Shown here piece by piece: positions 38,227-48,512 of a stretch of DNA of 64,000 nt; position 1 is the stretch's first letter, and the number at the start of each line of letters is the position of its first letter. A model generated the notes under the pieces. That model had not been told where the DNA came from and searched no databases. It worked only from the letters and a program-made list of their open reading frames with translations. Made by a program: the position numbers and the translations under genes. The stretch is taken from assembly GCA_022764505.1 (NCBI GenBank), contig JALEQJ010000006.1:1-64000 (forward strand). Reading direction: 5' to 3'. Origin of the DNA: Phocaeicola sp. Lineage in GTDB: Bacteria > Bacteroidota > Bacteroidia > Bacteroidales > Bacteroidaceae.

Positions 38227-39132
38227 TTAAATAGTGTTGTCTATAAATCTTTTTGTGAGTCCTTGGAACTCATCTATGCGTCTATCTCGTAAGAAGGGCC
38301 ACCAGCGACGTACATTCTCGCTTCTTGATAAATTTACTTCTGTGAGGATATTCTGCTCTTGTCTATTGTCTGCCTGCACTAAGAACTCGCCTTGCGGTCC
38401 GGCAATAAAGCTATTGCCCCAGAATTGTATGCCATTCGTTACTCCGGAAGGATCTGGCTCATAACCAACTCTATTCACAGCGATGACGGGTAGACCATTG
38501 GCTACGGCGTGTCCTCTTTGTACGGTAATCCAAGCATTTAGCTGGCGTTGTTTTTCGTCTTCAGTATCTGTGCTTTCCCAACCGATAGCTGTAGGATAAA
38601 TCAGCAGTTCTGCTCCTTGAAGTGCCATAAGACGAGCACCTTCCGGATACCATTGATCCCAACAAACTTGTACGCCCAATTTCCCTACAGATGTTTGTAT
38701 TGGTTTGAATCCCATATCTCCAGGCGTGAAGTAGAATTTCTCATAATAGGCAGGATCATCGGGAATGTGCATTTTTCTATATTTTCCTGCTATACTACCA
38801 TCGCTATCAAAGACTACAGCCGTATTATGATAAAGTCCTGCTGCTCGCTTTTCAAAGAGTGAAGTAACCAAAACGATTTTGTGTTCTTTGGCTATTTCTC
38901 CGAAGAATTGGGTAGAAGGACCGGGAATAGGCTCTGCCAAGTCAAAAACATTGGTGTCTTCTGTTTGACAAAAATAAGGAGTGTTATGCAGTTCTTGCAA
39001 AATAATGAGTTCAGCTCCTTCTTTTGCCAGACTGATGATGTTATGACGTAGTTTTTCCAAGTTTGTCTTTACATCGGCAGTACAAGATTGTTGTACGATA
39101 CCTACGCGTATGTTTCTTGCTGTAATGGGCAT
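38227..39132 (-). CDS. aguB: N-carbamoylputrescine amidase
   Basis: The 301-residue nitrilase-superfamily enzyme hydrolyses N-carbamoylputrescine to putrescine, CO2 and ammonia. The triad is visible as E in ELIILQELHNTPYF, K in GKYRKMHIPDDPAYYEKFYF and C in GVQVCWDQWYPEGARL. The last motif is specific for this amidase branch. It starts 11 bases after aguA on the same strand. The frame extends 17 codons further upstream into aguA; MPITARNIRVGIVQQ is the better start. Confidence 0.95.
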   Translation of the reverse strand: MPITARNIRVGIVQQSCTADVKTNLEKLRHNIISLAKEGAELIILQELHNTPYFCQTEDTNVFDLAEPIPGPSTQFFGEIAKEHKIVLVTSLFEKRAAGLYHNTAVVFDSDGSIAGKYRKMHIPDDPAYYEKFYFTPGDMGFKPIQTSVGKLGVQVCWDQWYPEGARLMALQGAELLIYPTAIGWESTDTEDEKQRQLNAWITVQRGHAVANGLPVIAVNRVGYEPDPSGVTNGIQFWGNSFIAGPQGEFLVQADNRQEQNILTEVNLSRSENVRRWWPFLRDRRIDEFQGLTKRFIDNTI

Positions 39133-39143
39133 AATTTTTGTTT

Positions 39144-40163
39144 TTAGGGTTGTACACTTTGTGGGTATTGCATAGTAACACAATGCAAAGACCCGTGTTG
39201 TTTTATAAGTGCTCTACAATCTATTCCTACAATTTCGTGATGTGGGAAAGCGGTCTGTAATACCTTCTTTACCTGCTCTTCATAATGTGGCTGATTGTAA
39301 GTAGGGAAGAGGATAGCTTGATTCATAATGAGAAAGTTCGCATAAGTAGCAGGTAGTCTTTCTCCTTCATAATAAATAGCATCTGCCATAGGAAGAGGAA
39401 GCAGTGTATAGGGCTTACCATCGGTAGTTCGGAGCGTATGTAATTGCTCTTCCATTTTCTTTAATTCCTCGTAATGTTCATCTTCGGGGTCTGTGCATTG
39501 TACATATAATAAAGTGTCGTTTGGACATACACGCACCAATGTATCTATATGGCTGTCTGTATCGTCTCCTGCTAAATATCCATATTCTATCCATAATACG
39601 CGTTCCATACCAAGGCTCTCTTTAAGGGATTTTTCTATGGCTTCTTTTGTCAAGGTTTCATTTCTATTGGGAGCTAATAGGCAAGGAGAGGTGGTAAAGA
39701 GTGTGCCTTTGCCGTCGCTTTCTATAGATCCTCCTTCCAATACGAAATCCAAGTGCGAACGATATTCTCCTTTTACAACTCCCTGTTTATAGAGCTGTTT
39801 ATTGATTTGATTATCGTGCGCTGAGGCAAATTTCATACCCCAACCATTGAACTGAAAGTCCAATAAACAAGCTTTTTTCTCTGCGTTCAATAATGTGATA
39901 AATCCGTGATCTCTTGCCCAAGTATCATTGGTTTGACAAGGGACAAAAGTAATGTTCTGAATGAAAGGAGCATCTTGTAAACGCTGTGGAAAACTGGGGG
40001 CAATGAGTAGCAGAGGTTGTCTGGTGGCTATATTCTCTGCCAAATGGTAGAAACAATCTTCTACTTCTTCCAACATATCTGCCCAGTCCGTTTCAGCGTG
40101 TGGCCACGTAAGCTGTATATAACTTTGTTTTTCCCATTCTGCGGGCAATGTATATTGACTCAT
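39144..40163 (-). CDS. aguA: Agmatine deiminase
   Basis: The 339-residue peptidyl-arginine-deiminase-family enzyme converts agmatine to N-carbamoylputrescine and ammonia, the step before AguB. Conserved features include WPHAETDW near the N-terminus, DTWARDHGFI, FVLEGGSIESDGKGTLFTT, DDTDSHIDTLVR and the catalytic cysteine in HGSLHCVTMQYP. aguA and aguB together form a two-gene putrescine pathway. No arginine decarboxylase is in the window. Confidence 0.96.
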   Translation of the reverse strand: MSQYTLPAEWEKQSYIQLTWPHAETDWADMLEEVEDCFYHLAENIATRQPLLLIAPSFPQRLQDAPFIQNITFVPCQTNDTWARDHGFITLLNAEKKACLLDFQFNGWGMKFASAHDNQINKQLYKQGVVKGEYRSHLDFVLEGGSIESDGKGTLFTTSPCLLAPNRNETLTKEAIEKSLKESLGMERVLWIEYGYLAGDDTDSHIDTLVRVCPNDTLLYVQCTDPEDEHYEELKKMEEQLHTLRTTDGKPYTLLPLPMADAIYYEGERLPATYANFLIMNQAILFPTYNQPHYEEQVKKVLQTAFPHHEIVGIDCRALIKQHGSLHCVTMQYPQSVQP

Positions 40164-40168
40164 ATCTT

Positions 40169-43100
40169 TTATTTCTTATTGGTGTTTTTTGTTTTCTTGT
40201 TTCTTCGTGGGAACCACTGAAAAAGTGATTTCCAATTAGTGAAATCTTTTTGATACATCAGACCTATGCCTTGTGTTGTCAATGTAGACTTCGTAAAATA
40301 GCGGTCATTGGTCTTGTTATAACCTTTGATGCGAATATCGCCATTGCGAGTAAGTAACCATATTGCTTCAAAATCTCCTACAAAGTTAGTATTTCTTAGA
40401 GTATTTTCTCTGTATCCGAAATTTCCATTCAATAGAAGTCTGTTATTCAACAAACTTCCGGAGAGAACAGCCTCTGCTTCCACGTCTGTCCAGCCATTTC
40501 CAGTACTTAAATTGGCTCCAAAATTCCAGTTAGGATTATTTATTGCGCTGTTTAGTAGATTATTAAGCTGTCCGCTAAGTGTATTGAAAGCCAATGAGCT
40601 GGTAGCATTGGACTGGGTGTAATTGGGGTTGTTATGTGTAGCGTAGAACTTTCCTACTCCCAATAAATATATGATTTGTGTGTTCAGTTGCTCTTCTGTG
40701 GCTGTGAGACTTCTTACAAGCTCTTTGTCCTCTTCATTGACTCCCGGCAGATCTAAGCTAAATCTTATATCCGGATCGTTCATAATACCTGTAAGGGAGG
40801 CTATGCAATTTACTCTGATAGAACGAGAGCGACTGTTACTTGTAGCTATTAAGTCGCTTAGAGAAGCCGAGCTTACGGTGTGTACGGCTTTCACATTCAA
40901 ATTTCCGGATAGAGGATCGCCATTGAAACTTACCGTACCTCCGGACTGTAGAGAGAAATCTTTCCTGATGATATTCTGCATACTGAGTTTATATACTCCA
41001 TTGAGAATTTCATAATTCCCATACATTTTCATTTCTTGCTTATTGTAATAATCTACACGTAATGCCCCTCTTCCTCTACAACCGATGTAATCTCCTGCTA
41101 TAGGATCCATTATTACTTTTATATAAGCATCCGGTGTCGCATCTATTTGGAGGTTTATATGAATGTTGTCAGAACTTTCTGCCTTTGCATTATCTACTTG
41201 TGTTACAGGGATTATGTTGTTATATTCATCTTTCTGTACTGTAGGTGCTTCTTTTTGTGGTGTTTTGTCTACAAAACTGATAAATTTGTTGCTGATAGCT
41301 TGCGTAATACCTCCCAATAGATAGGTAAATTCGGTGTCTTTTTCGGATCTTACATTTCCGTTGATGTGTAGTTCTCCTCCTTCTCCTTGCAAACGCAAAT
41401 CGCCCGTAGCATAAATTTTACCAAAGAAAGGAAAATCTTTTGTAGCTTCTTTTGTATTGTACACGAGCATATTATCCGATGTAAACTTGAAGTCGTACTT
41501 CATATCGTGTAGCTTGTTATGTTTTACACTTCCTTCTGCCGTACCCGTGTGTTGTCTACCATCTGTAAGTTTTACATTGTGGAAATTCATTTGCCCGGAT
41601 TGGAAAACAATGTCGCTACTTTCTGCATCAAAACGAGTCTGTAGTATATTTACCAGTACGTTGGCTTTGGCATTTATATTACCCTCCAAATCCAAACGAG
41701 AGAAAGGTCCATAGAGCCTTACATACCCTTTTCCTGTCCCTTTTATATCACTAAATAAATTGCCCACGAAAGATTCCATAAAGGCTAAATTGGTTTTCTC
41801 TGCCTTAATATGCAGATCTAAACTTTCTGTAGAAGGAGAGACATAACCCGTTACTTCTGTTATTTTCTCTCCATCTTTATGCATTTTTGCTAAGAGGTTT
41901 ATTCCTTTTATTTCCTTGTCCCAATGGGCTGTAATATCTGTATCGCCCATCTCTCCACCATTGAAATAGAAGTCTTTCACGAAGAGTTGTGTTTGTAATA
42001 TGGGAGTAGCTAAGGCTTGATTGACATTGATTTTTCCACTGACAAGTCCATTAAAACTTACAGCATCAAATTGAACCATATTGAGAATATAGGACAAGTC
42101 TAATTTGTTGATACTTATATGACAATTGTCTTTCTTTTCCTTGCCTATGATACCATCAATCTGTAGATGTTGGTCTTCGTGATCTATCAAGAACTTGTTG
42201 AATTGATAATGGTTGGCAGTCAAAAAGACGGAAGAAGGGTGTATGTTCCAATCTGCATTGTTAAGCACTATGGTACTGGGGTGTAGTGCTATGTGGGCTT
42301 GTAGTTGCTTATTGAGGGATTGTCTATTGAAAGAGGTTGTACTTTCTATTTGACCACTATAGGTGCGGGCTTTATTTTCCCAAATCAATTCTGTAAATAG
42401 GCTATCGTTTTGCGCACTTCCATTGAGTGATAGTTGTAAAAAATCATCACGCTTCAAACGTATTTTGGTCGCTATTTTGGCATACAGACTCTCTTCTGTA
42501 TTACTGCAAGAAATGATTGTATTTTCGTATTTTGTATTCTTGTACTTGAACTTAGGTATGTCTGCATTAAGGTGGAACAAATTATTTTCTTCACTAAATC
42601 GCCCTTCTATCGTGGCTTTTTCTGCTATGTCTATAGGAATTTGGAATAAAGTTTTGAATATGTCTGTATTCTTTATTTGCAAAAAGAACTGTAGTTCTTC
42701 TGCTTGTTTATTGGGGCAGGGGGTGTTATCTGCTACTAATGTGGGAAGATAAGGCTTTACCCCGTTTTCTATGCACTTAAGTATGCTATTGTAATGATAG
42801 GCTCCACTTATTTCACCTTCTATAAAAGGAGACTGAACAGTCATTTTTTTTCTACCGTTCTCTGTAGTAGAAGAGAGGTGTATCTGTGGTATATAGAGTG
42901 TCTTTTCTGCTTCAGGGTGTAACATAGAGATGCTATCCAAGCGAACTTCTCCTACAAACTCATCTATAGATTTTCCAGAGAAGTCTGCGTACAGATGACC
43001 GGAGAAAAGATAATCTTTGTATTGATCTGTGAGTTGTAATTGGTAAGGAGAGAAGTCTTTGAGATCTGCAGTGAATTGATAATAAGGAATACCTTTTCTT

Positions 43101-44629
43101 TTCTCCATTTTACTTTGTAGTGAGAGATTTCCATTAGGATCTTCCAAGCTGAAGTCTCCGGTGAAACCATCATCTTTATACTTGCCATTGAGATGAATGT
43201 TTTCGTAGGTATGTTTGTTGTATTCCAACTTAGGTATATCTCCTTTTACATAAGTTTCTATGAGCTTGTCCTTATACTTGAGGTCTTTTACTTCTATGCT
43301 GATACTCACTTCTCCCAATGCCTCTTTTTGCAGGAGTTTTCCTATATGTAAGCCGTCGCTGTAAAATGTTCCGGAATAAATGGTTTCATTATTTATACTG
43401 TCCTTTTGTAAGGTAAAGTTGGTACGAAGATCTCCTATACCTGTTTGTAAATGCCCTTGCGTAGTAAACCGATGTGGGAAGCCGGATATATCTCCAGAAA
43501 AATGTAATTGTTGCAAGTGATGAATCGGAGAGAGACTATCTGTAGGGGCAGATAATACTGTCGCAATATCTATAATGCCTTTTTGAGAGAGATAACAGTC
43601 ATTTACTTTTCCGAAAAAGTAAAGCCCGGCAGGATTACCATAATCTATCAAAGCTTCGGCTTGTAGTCTTCCCTCTTGGTGAATATCATTCACGTTCAAG
43701 TCTCTAATATAGAGCTTTCTTTTTTTGCATTCTACGTTGCAGGAGAATTTAATTCGTGTGTCTGTATTCTGAGGGATAGGGAATAATCCTTGCAAGTCCG
43801 GAAAATGTATGGAAGCTTCTATTCCACCTCCGAAGTCGGCACTATTAAGCCATTTTTGTATATCGGTATCGTAGGTGTATTGGGCTTGAAAAGAGGAAAT
43901 TTGTAATTTACTTTGTGGAAGAGATAGCTCCAAGTCTTCTACCTGAAGTGCTTCTTTATTCGCCTGTACCTTGAAAGCCAGTTTTCTGATGTCTAAGCCA
44001 CTCTTTTCCTGTAGACTCATACGTTTTATTTGTAGGTGAAGAGAGTCTTGTGTAAATGCCTTTAATGCAATGGTGGCAGACAAATTGCTGATTTTTAGAT
44101 GGTTTAAGTTTATGCGTTGTGGTGTTTCGGTTTCAGAAACAATATCGTAGGTTACTTGTCCTCTACGTATCAACAGGGTATTGATGCGCAGGTCTAAGGG
44201 TGTTTCACTTTCTTTCTTGTCGGATTTCAGTGCGTCCAATATGAATGCAAAATTGGCAGGACTGCTGGGTGTGGCTTTTTTGAGTGTGGCTTTTAATCCG
44301 AAAAGTTGAGCATTGTTGATATAGATTTTCCCTTGCAATAAATCGGATATACTGAGTTTTGCAGATACGCGAGAGGCTTTCAACATCTCTTGTCCCTCAA
44401 GATCCGAAATGCAGATGTTACGTACAATCACTCTATTGAGTAGCCCTAAGTCTATTTGTTCTATGCGTACTTTTGTTTTGAGTTCCTTGCTAAGACTTTG
44501 TTCTACGAGCTGCGATACTTGTCGCTGTATATAAGGTACACGTAGTAAGCCTACTACACCTATATATATAGCTAAGAAGGCGATGATGATGAACTGAACA
44601 AAGTACTTTAGTGTCTTATATTTGAGCAT
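40169..44629 (-). CDS. TamB-like translocation/assembly protein (DUF490)
   Basis: The 1486-residue protein has one N-terminal membrane helix (about residues 10-30) and a very long periplasmic body of repeated beta-strand-rich segments, as in the AsmA/TamB family. The C-terminal about 400 residues form the TamB (DUF490) domain, with TSDNMLVYNTKEATKDFPFFGKIYATGDLRLQGEGGE-like strands and a late barrel-like ending. Members move lipids or assemble outer membrane proteins between the two membranes. It begins at 44629 and ends 5 bases before aguA. Confidence 0.9.
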   Translation of the reverse strand: MLKYKTLKYFVQFIIIAFLAIYIGVVGLLRVPYIQRQVSQLVEQSLSKELKTKVRIEQIDLGLLNRVIVRNICISDLEGQEMLKASRVSAKLSISDLLQGKIYINNAQLFGLKATLKKATPSSPANFAFILDALKSDKKESETPLDLRINTLLIRRGQVTYDIVSETETPQRINLNHLKISNLSATIALKAFTQDSLHLQIKRMSLQEKSGLDIRKLAFKVQANKEALQVEDLELSLPQSKLQISSFQAQYTYDTDIQKWLNSADFGGGIEASIHFPDLQGLFPIPQNTDTRIKFSCNVECKKRKLYIRDLNVNDIHQEGRLQAEALIDYGNPAGLYFFGKVNDCYLSQKGIIDIATVLSAPTDSLSPIHHLQQLHFSGDISGFPHRFTTQGHLQTGIGDLRTNFTLQKDSINNETIYSGTFYSDGLHIGKLLQKEALGEVSISIEVKDLKYKDKLIETYVKGDIPKLEYNKHTYENIHLNGKYKDDGFTGDFSLEDPNGNLSLQSKMEKRKGIPYYQFTADLKDFSPYQLQLTDQYKDYLFSGHLYADFSGKSIDEFVGEVRLDSISMLHPEAEKTLYIPQIHLSSTTENGRKKMTVQSPFIEGEISGAYHYNSILKCIENGVKPYLPTLVADNTPCPNKQAEELQFFLQIKNTDIFKTLFQIPIDIAEKATIEGRFSEENNLFHLNADIPKFKYKNTKYENTIISCSNTEESLYAKIATKIRLKRDDFLQLSLNGSAQNDSLFTELIWENKARTYSGQIESTTSFNRQSLNKQLQAHIALHPSTIVLNNADWNIHPSSVFLTANHYQFNKFLIDHEDQHLQIDGIIGKEKKDNCHISINKLDLSYILNMVQFDAVSFNGLVSGKINVNQALATPILQTQLFVKDFYFNGGEMGDTDITAHWDKEIKGINLLAKMHKDGEKITEVTGYVSPSTESLDLHIKAEKTNLAFMESFVGNLFSDIKGTGKGYVRLYGPFSRLDLEGNINAKANVLVNILQTRFDAESSDIVFQSGQMNFHNVKLTDGRQHTGTAEGSVKHNKLHDMKYDFKFTSDNMLVYNTKEATKDFPFFGKIYATGDLRLQGEGGELHINGNVRSEKDTEFTYLLGGITQAISNKFISFVDKTPQKEAPTVQKDEYNNIIPVTQVDNAKAESSDNIHINLQIDATPDAYIKVIMDPIAGDYIGCRGRGALRVDYYNKQEMKMYGNYEILNGVYKLSMQNIIRKDFSLQSGGTVSFNGDPLSGNLNVKAVHTVSSASLSDLIATSNSRSRSIRVNCIASLTGIMNDPDIRFSLDLPGVNEEDKELVRSLTATEEQLNTQIIYLLGVGKFYATHNNPNYTQSNATSSLAFNTLSGQLNNLLNSAINNPNWNFGANLSTGNGWTDVEAEAVLSGSLLNNRLLLNGNFGYRENTLRNTNFVGDFEAIWLLTRNGDIRIKGYNKTNDRYFTKSTLTTQGIGLMYQKDFTNWKSLFQWFPRRNKKTKNTNKK

Positions 44630-44892
44630 AGAAATGCTTGTCCATTATTGTTATATCCTCTTGTTTAGTTGGCTATTCTTGGAATAGTGCTTTTCTCTCT
44701 TATAGAGGAAATTTGTAGACCATCCCAAAATAGCTTTCAAAGGTACGTTTTTTTGCGATAGTTACAATAAAGAGGAGAGAAGTCCCCTTCTTGAGATGCT
44801 TTTGAATAAAATAAATTTACGATTTACCCGGTTATGCATCATAGGGTAATCTCAGCTTGTTCTGCAAAAGCTAACGTAGATTTCTTGCTCTG

Positions 44893-44958
44893 TTTTTCCG
44901 AACATATACAGAAACTTTTCCGATCCTGCACGGATTTTTTTCCGAACGTGTATGGAAT
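44893..44958. repeat. Three tandem 22-bp repeats with TTTTTCCGA core
   Basis: Units at 44893-44914, 44915-44936 and 44937-44958 are each exactly 22 bases. They begin TTTTTCCGAAC, CTTTTCCGATC and TTTTTCCGAAC and end in CAGAAA, CGGATT and TGGAAT. Each unit is a loose dyad (TTCCGAAC...GGAA in unit 3). The sequence differs from the GTTTATATAAAC arrays but the period is the same. Confidence 0.7.
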
Positions 44959-45294
44959 AATGTAAAGAATGCATCTTTCCACAATTATATACTTGCAGAG
45001 CCAACTTGTTTTGTGGTGTTATCAATGCAAGAGCTTACTATAAAAAATGATAAAGGTAGTAGTGTATCGAAATATAGCGTTACTGTTTAGGTGTAATGAT
45101 TAATATATTTTACAACCATTTGTCCTCAACAAGGTTTAGTAGAAATCATGTAAATACCATACATTAAAGACAGGCTAAGTCTGTATATTTTTTGTGGGAA
45201 GATAGAACATTTAGGATATATAAATTATATGGCATGGAGATCAAAGAAATGTCTTGTTTCTACAGAGAATGTGTATTACTTAGACAGAAGTCTG

Positions 45295-45302
45295 TATCTT
45301 TG
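45295..45302 (+). promoter_or_regulatory. -7 promoter box for the menaquinone genes
   Basis: TATCTTTG matches TAnnTTTG and lies 52 bases before the thioesterase ATG. The -33 box is weak. Confidence 0.5.
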
Positions 45303-45354
45303 CCTTAGATAGTGTGGAACTTTCTGAAGAAAAAACACACTACAATACTAAAAA

Positions 45355-45777
45355 ATGGAAGAAAAAAAAGAACAAATTTTGAATAGCTCAAGCCATACAC
45401 GTACTATGGTAGAGACTCTGGGAATAGAAATAGTAGAGGTAGAAGACGGATATGCAGTGGCTACTATGCCTGTAGATGAACGTACTTGTCAAGTATATGG
45501 TATCTTGAATGGAGGTGCCAGCGTGGCTTTGCAGGAAACGGTAGCAGGTGTAGGTTCTGTGTTTCTTTGTGGGGAAGATGAAATGCCTTGTGGTGCTCAG
45601 ATCAGTGCCAATCATATAGCGATGGTTCCTGTAGGAAACACTGTGAAAGCCATAGGAAAAATACTGCATAAAGGTCGTACAACTCATATATGGAGCATAG
45701 ATGTGGTAGACCATACCGATAATCTTATTTCTACATCTCGCGTAGTGAATATAATCGTAAAGAGAAGAACAGCATAA
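45355..45777 (+). CDS. Hotdog-fold thioesterase, likely DHNA-CoA thioesterase
   Basis: The 140-residue PaaI/4HBT-family protein contains NGGASVALQETVAGVGS, where the glutamate is the usual catalytic residue of this branch, and ISANHIAMVPVGNTVKAIG plus HKGRTTHIWSIDV. Located directly before menF, menD and menB, it probably hydrolyses 1,4-dihydroxy-2-naphthoyl-CoA in menaquinone synthesis (the MenI step). The family is broad, so the substrate is inferred from context only. Confidence 0.85.
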   Translation: MEEKKEQILNSSSHTRTMVETLGIEIVEVEDGYAVATMPVDERTCQVYGILNGGASVALQETVAGVGSVFLCGEDEMPCGAQISANHIAMVPVGNTVKAIGKILHKGRTTHIWSIDVVDHTDNLISTSRVVNIIVKRRTA

Positions 45778-45786
45778 AGGAAATAA

Positions 45787-46860
45787 ATGGCAGATTCTAT
45801 AGATAAAATAGGCTCATGGGCTATTTATAGAAAGCCACATGAAAAAGAAGTGCATATATTGTCTTTGGGGAAAGTAGAGAAATATACTTCTCTATCTATG
45901 CTCAAAGATAAAACAGGCTTTGTTATGGCACCTTTTCTTCCTACAGATGTATATCCTATCTGTTTATATCCAATAGTAGATATACAGAATAGTTGGGAAA
46001 CTGCTGCACAAATAGCAAACAATATAGACATAAGTTCTTTTGGGAATACATCTACCTCCGGAAAAGAAAGTAAAGAGGAGTATGGACTCATTTTTGATGC
46101 CTGTATAGAAGCTCTGAATACTCATACCTTACAGAAGGTAGTTTTGTCCGGTAGGCGTACCTTACCTTATGCTATAGAGGTTTGGGAAAGTTATAAAAGA
46201 GCTTGCGATACTTTTGATGCTATGTATATTTCACTACTTTGTTTGGAAGATTGTGGAGTATGGATAGGTGCATCTCCGGAATTACTTCTTTCTATAGATG
46301 GAGATCAAGGGCGAACCGTAGCTTTAGCCGGCACTCAAGAAAGATACACACAGGAATCCTCTACTTGGGACAAAAAGAATATACGTGAACAAGCTTTGGT
46401 CAGCAGTTATATAGAAAATGTTCTGTCTGCTTATGCTACAGATGTACAACATTCTGAACCTTATACAGCCACAGCAGGGAAGTTGCAACATAGGAAAACA
46501 GATTTTCATTTTCGCTTAAATGCTATGAATAGGATAGGGGAGCTATTGGAAAGTTTACATCCTACGCCTGCTGTATGTGGTCTGCCAAAAGAAAAAGCAC
46601 TTTCCTTTATTACCTCTCACGAGTATTATGATAGAGGTTATTATACAGGTTTTTTAGGAGTATTGAATAGGCAAGGGAAAACAGAACTATATGTAAATCT
46701 ACGCTGTATGCAACTCTTTGCAGATAAAACACAACTTTACGGAGGCAGTGGATTATTACCGACTTCGGACAAGGAAAGTGAGTGGATAGAAATCAATAAA
46801 AAAATGGATACGTTGGGTAGTATCATACAACCCTTGAAAAAAGCAAATGTACACAGATAA
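45787..46860 (+). CDS. menF: Isochorismate synthase
   Basis: The 357-residue chorismate-utilising enzyme converts chorismate to isochorismate, the first step of menaquinone synthesis. Its core has [10 protein letters not shown], the [12 protein letters not shown] motif, ALAGTQER and [18 protein letters not shown] followed by [11 protein letters not shown], matching the MenF/EntC/DhbC active site. Position directly before menD settles the menaquinone role. It overlaps menD by 14 bases. Confidence 0.94.
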   Translation: MADSIDKIGSWAIYRKPHEKEVHILSLGKVEKYTSLSMLKDKTGFVMAPFLPTDVYPICLYPIVDIQNSWETAAQIANNIDISSFGNTSTSGKESKEEYGLIFDACIEALNTHTLQKVVLSGRRTLPYAIEVWESYKRACDTFDAMYISLLCLEDCGVWIGASPELLLSIDGDQGRTVALAGTQERYTQESSTWDKKNIREQALVSSYIENVLSAYATDVQHSEPYTATAGKLQHRKTDFHFRLNAMNRIGELLESLHPTPAVCGLPKEKALSFITSHEYYDRGYYTGFLGVLNRQGKTELYVNLRCMQLFADKTQLYGGSGLLPTSDKESEWIEINKKMDTLGSIIQPLKKANVHR

Positions 46861-48511
46861 GAAAAATATACTTCAATTGACTGCACTGCTCAAAGCACAC
46901 GGCATTAAAAAGTTTGTACTTTGTCCTGGTAGTAGAAATATACCTTTGGTACAAACCTTTGCAAATGTGCCGGAGTTTGTTTGTTATTCTATGACAGACG
47001 AACGAAGTGCCGGCTTTTTTGCCTTAGGTATGGCACTGCATAGTGGAGAACCCGTAGCAGTTTGTTGTACCTCTGGCACAGCTGTGCTTAATCTTTCTCC
47101 TGCTGTAGCAGAAGCCTACTATCAAAAAATTCCCTTATTGGTAATTTCTGCAGATAGACCTGCTGCTTGGATCGGACAAATGGACGGGCAAACACTGCCA
47201 CAGCCCAATATTTTCGGAAACTTGACTAAGAAATCAGTGCATCTGCCAGAACCATATACGGAAGAAGATGCGTGGTACTGCAATAGACTGATAAACGAAG
47301 CACTGCTCGCATTGAAGCATCGTGGCAAAGGACCTGTACATATCAATGTTCCTATAAGTGAACCCTTCTTTCTCTTACCTGTAGAAAAACTACCTGAAGA
47401 AAGGGTCATAGAGCGTTATGAGGGTTTGAATATGTACCAGAAAGATTATACATCGCTCATAACCCGCTTGAATACGTACAAGAAAAAAATGGTAGTAGCA
47501 GGACAAATGAGTCTTATCTATCTGTACGATAAAAAGTATGTAAAACCTCTCTCCAAACATTTTACTTGGTTTACAGAATCTATCAGCAATAGAATCGTTC
47601 CTTATACCAGTATAAAGAATGTAGATACACTACTCTGTAAACTGAATGCCAATAAACTCTCAGAAATGAAACCTGATCTCCTTATTACTTATGGAGGACA
47701 CATCATTTCTAAGCGACTAAAAGCTTTTTTACGGAAACATAAGCCACAAGAACATTGGCACATCTGTGAAGATGGAGAAGTAGTAGATCTTTATGGAACT
47801 CTGACTACTGTGATAGAAATGAATCCTTTTGAGTTTTTCGAGAAAATAGCACCTATGCTTTCTATGACAGCAGATGCTTATCCACAAGTATGGGATACAC
47901 TGTCTAAGGACGTAAATAAAGTGCTATTCCCATATTCTGCGATGTATGCTATAGGAAAAGTGATAGAAAATCTTCCTGAGAATGTTTCTTTGCACTTGGC
48001 AAATAGTTCTGCAGTACGTTATGCTCAATTCTTTTCTGTTTCTGAACAAGTAGAGGTACTCTCCAATAGAGGTACGAATGGTATTGAAGGTTCTTTGTCT
48101 ACAGCTATAGGTTATGCCACAGTGTCCGATAAGCTAAATTTCATTATTATAGGGGATTTAAGCTTCTTCTATGATATGAATGCTCTGTGGAACAATAACT
48201 ACGGAAGTAATATACGCATTCTGCTACTGAATAATGATGGAGGAGAGATTTTTAAGGCATTGCCGGGACTCCAATTAAGTAAAGAAGGAGAACGTTTTGT
48301 ATTGGCACCACATCATACTTCGGCACGTGCGTGGGCGGAAGATAGAGGGTTTACTTATCTCTGTGCCAAAAATGAAGCAGAGATAGAAGCACACTTGCCT
48401 ACATTTTTGGACCCTTCTATTACCCCTAAGCCAATCTTACTGGAAGTCTTCACAGACAAAGAACAAGATATACAAGCATTAAAAGACTATTTTCATCAAA
48501 TAAAAAAATAA
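46847..48511 (+). CDS. menD: SEPHCHC synthase MenD
   Basis: The 554-residue thiamine-diphosphate enzyme joins isochorismate and 2-oxoglutarate-derived succinic semialdehyde. The N-terminal ThDP PYR domain has [25 protein letters not shown] and [20 protein letters not shown], typical of MenD. The C-terminal PP domain has the [14 protein letters not shown]hDP/Mg motif and NNDGGEIF. Length matches the family. It lies between menF (overlap 14 bases) and menB (1 base gap). Confidence 0.97.
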   Translation: MYTDKKNILQLTALLKAHGIKKFVLCPGSRNIPLVQTFANVPEFVCYSMTDERSAGFFALGMALHSGEPVAVCCTSGTAVLNLSPAVAEAYYQKIPLLVISADRPAAWIGQMDGQTLPQPNIFGNLTKKSVHLPEPYTEEDAWYCNRLINEALLALKHRGKGPVHINVPISEPFFLLPVEKLPEERVIERYEGLNMYQKDYTSLITRLNTYKKKMVVAGQMSLIYLYDKKYVKPLSKHFTWFTESISNRIVPYTSIKNVDTLLCKLNANKLSEMKPDLLITYGGHIISKRLKAFLRKHKPQEHWHICEDGEVVDLYGTLTTVIEMNPFEFFEKIAPMLSMTADAYPQVWDTLSKDVNKVLFPYSAMYAIGKVIENLPENVSLHLANSSAVRYAQFFSVSEQVEVLSNRGTNGIEGSLSTAIGYATVSDKLNFIIIGDLSFFYDMNALWNNNYGSNIRILLLNNDGGEIFKALPGLQLSKEGERFVLAPHHTSARAWAEDRGFTYLCAKNEAEIEAHLPTFLDPSITPKPILLEVFTDKEQDIQALKDYFHQIKK

Positions 48512-48512
48512 T

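Larger units (their letters stand above)
44630..45354. other. 725-base non-coding region upstream of tamB-like and menaquinone genes
   Basis: The region separates two divergent transcripts. It contains the three tandem 22-bp repeats at 44893-44958 and a -7 box at 45295-45302. I find no convincing open frame or RNA gene in the rest; the middle part is AT-rich unique sequence. Confidence 0.6.

Noticed and set aside
44630..45354. Hidden RNA gene (tmRNA, RNase P or 6S) in the long gap
   Set aside because: No conserved segment of these RNAs was recognised; the stretch is AT-rich and only the 22-bp repeats stand out.
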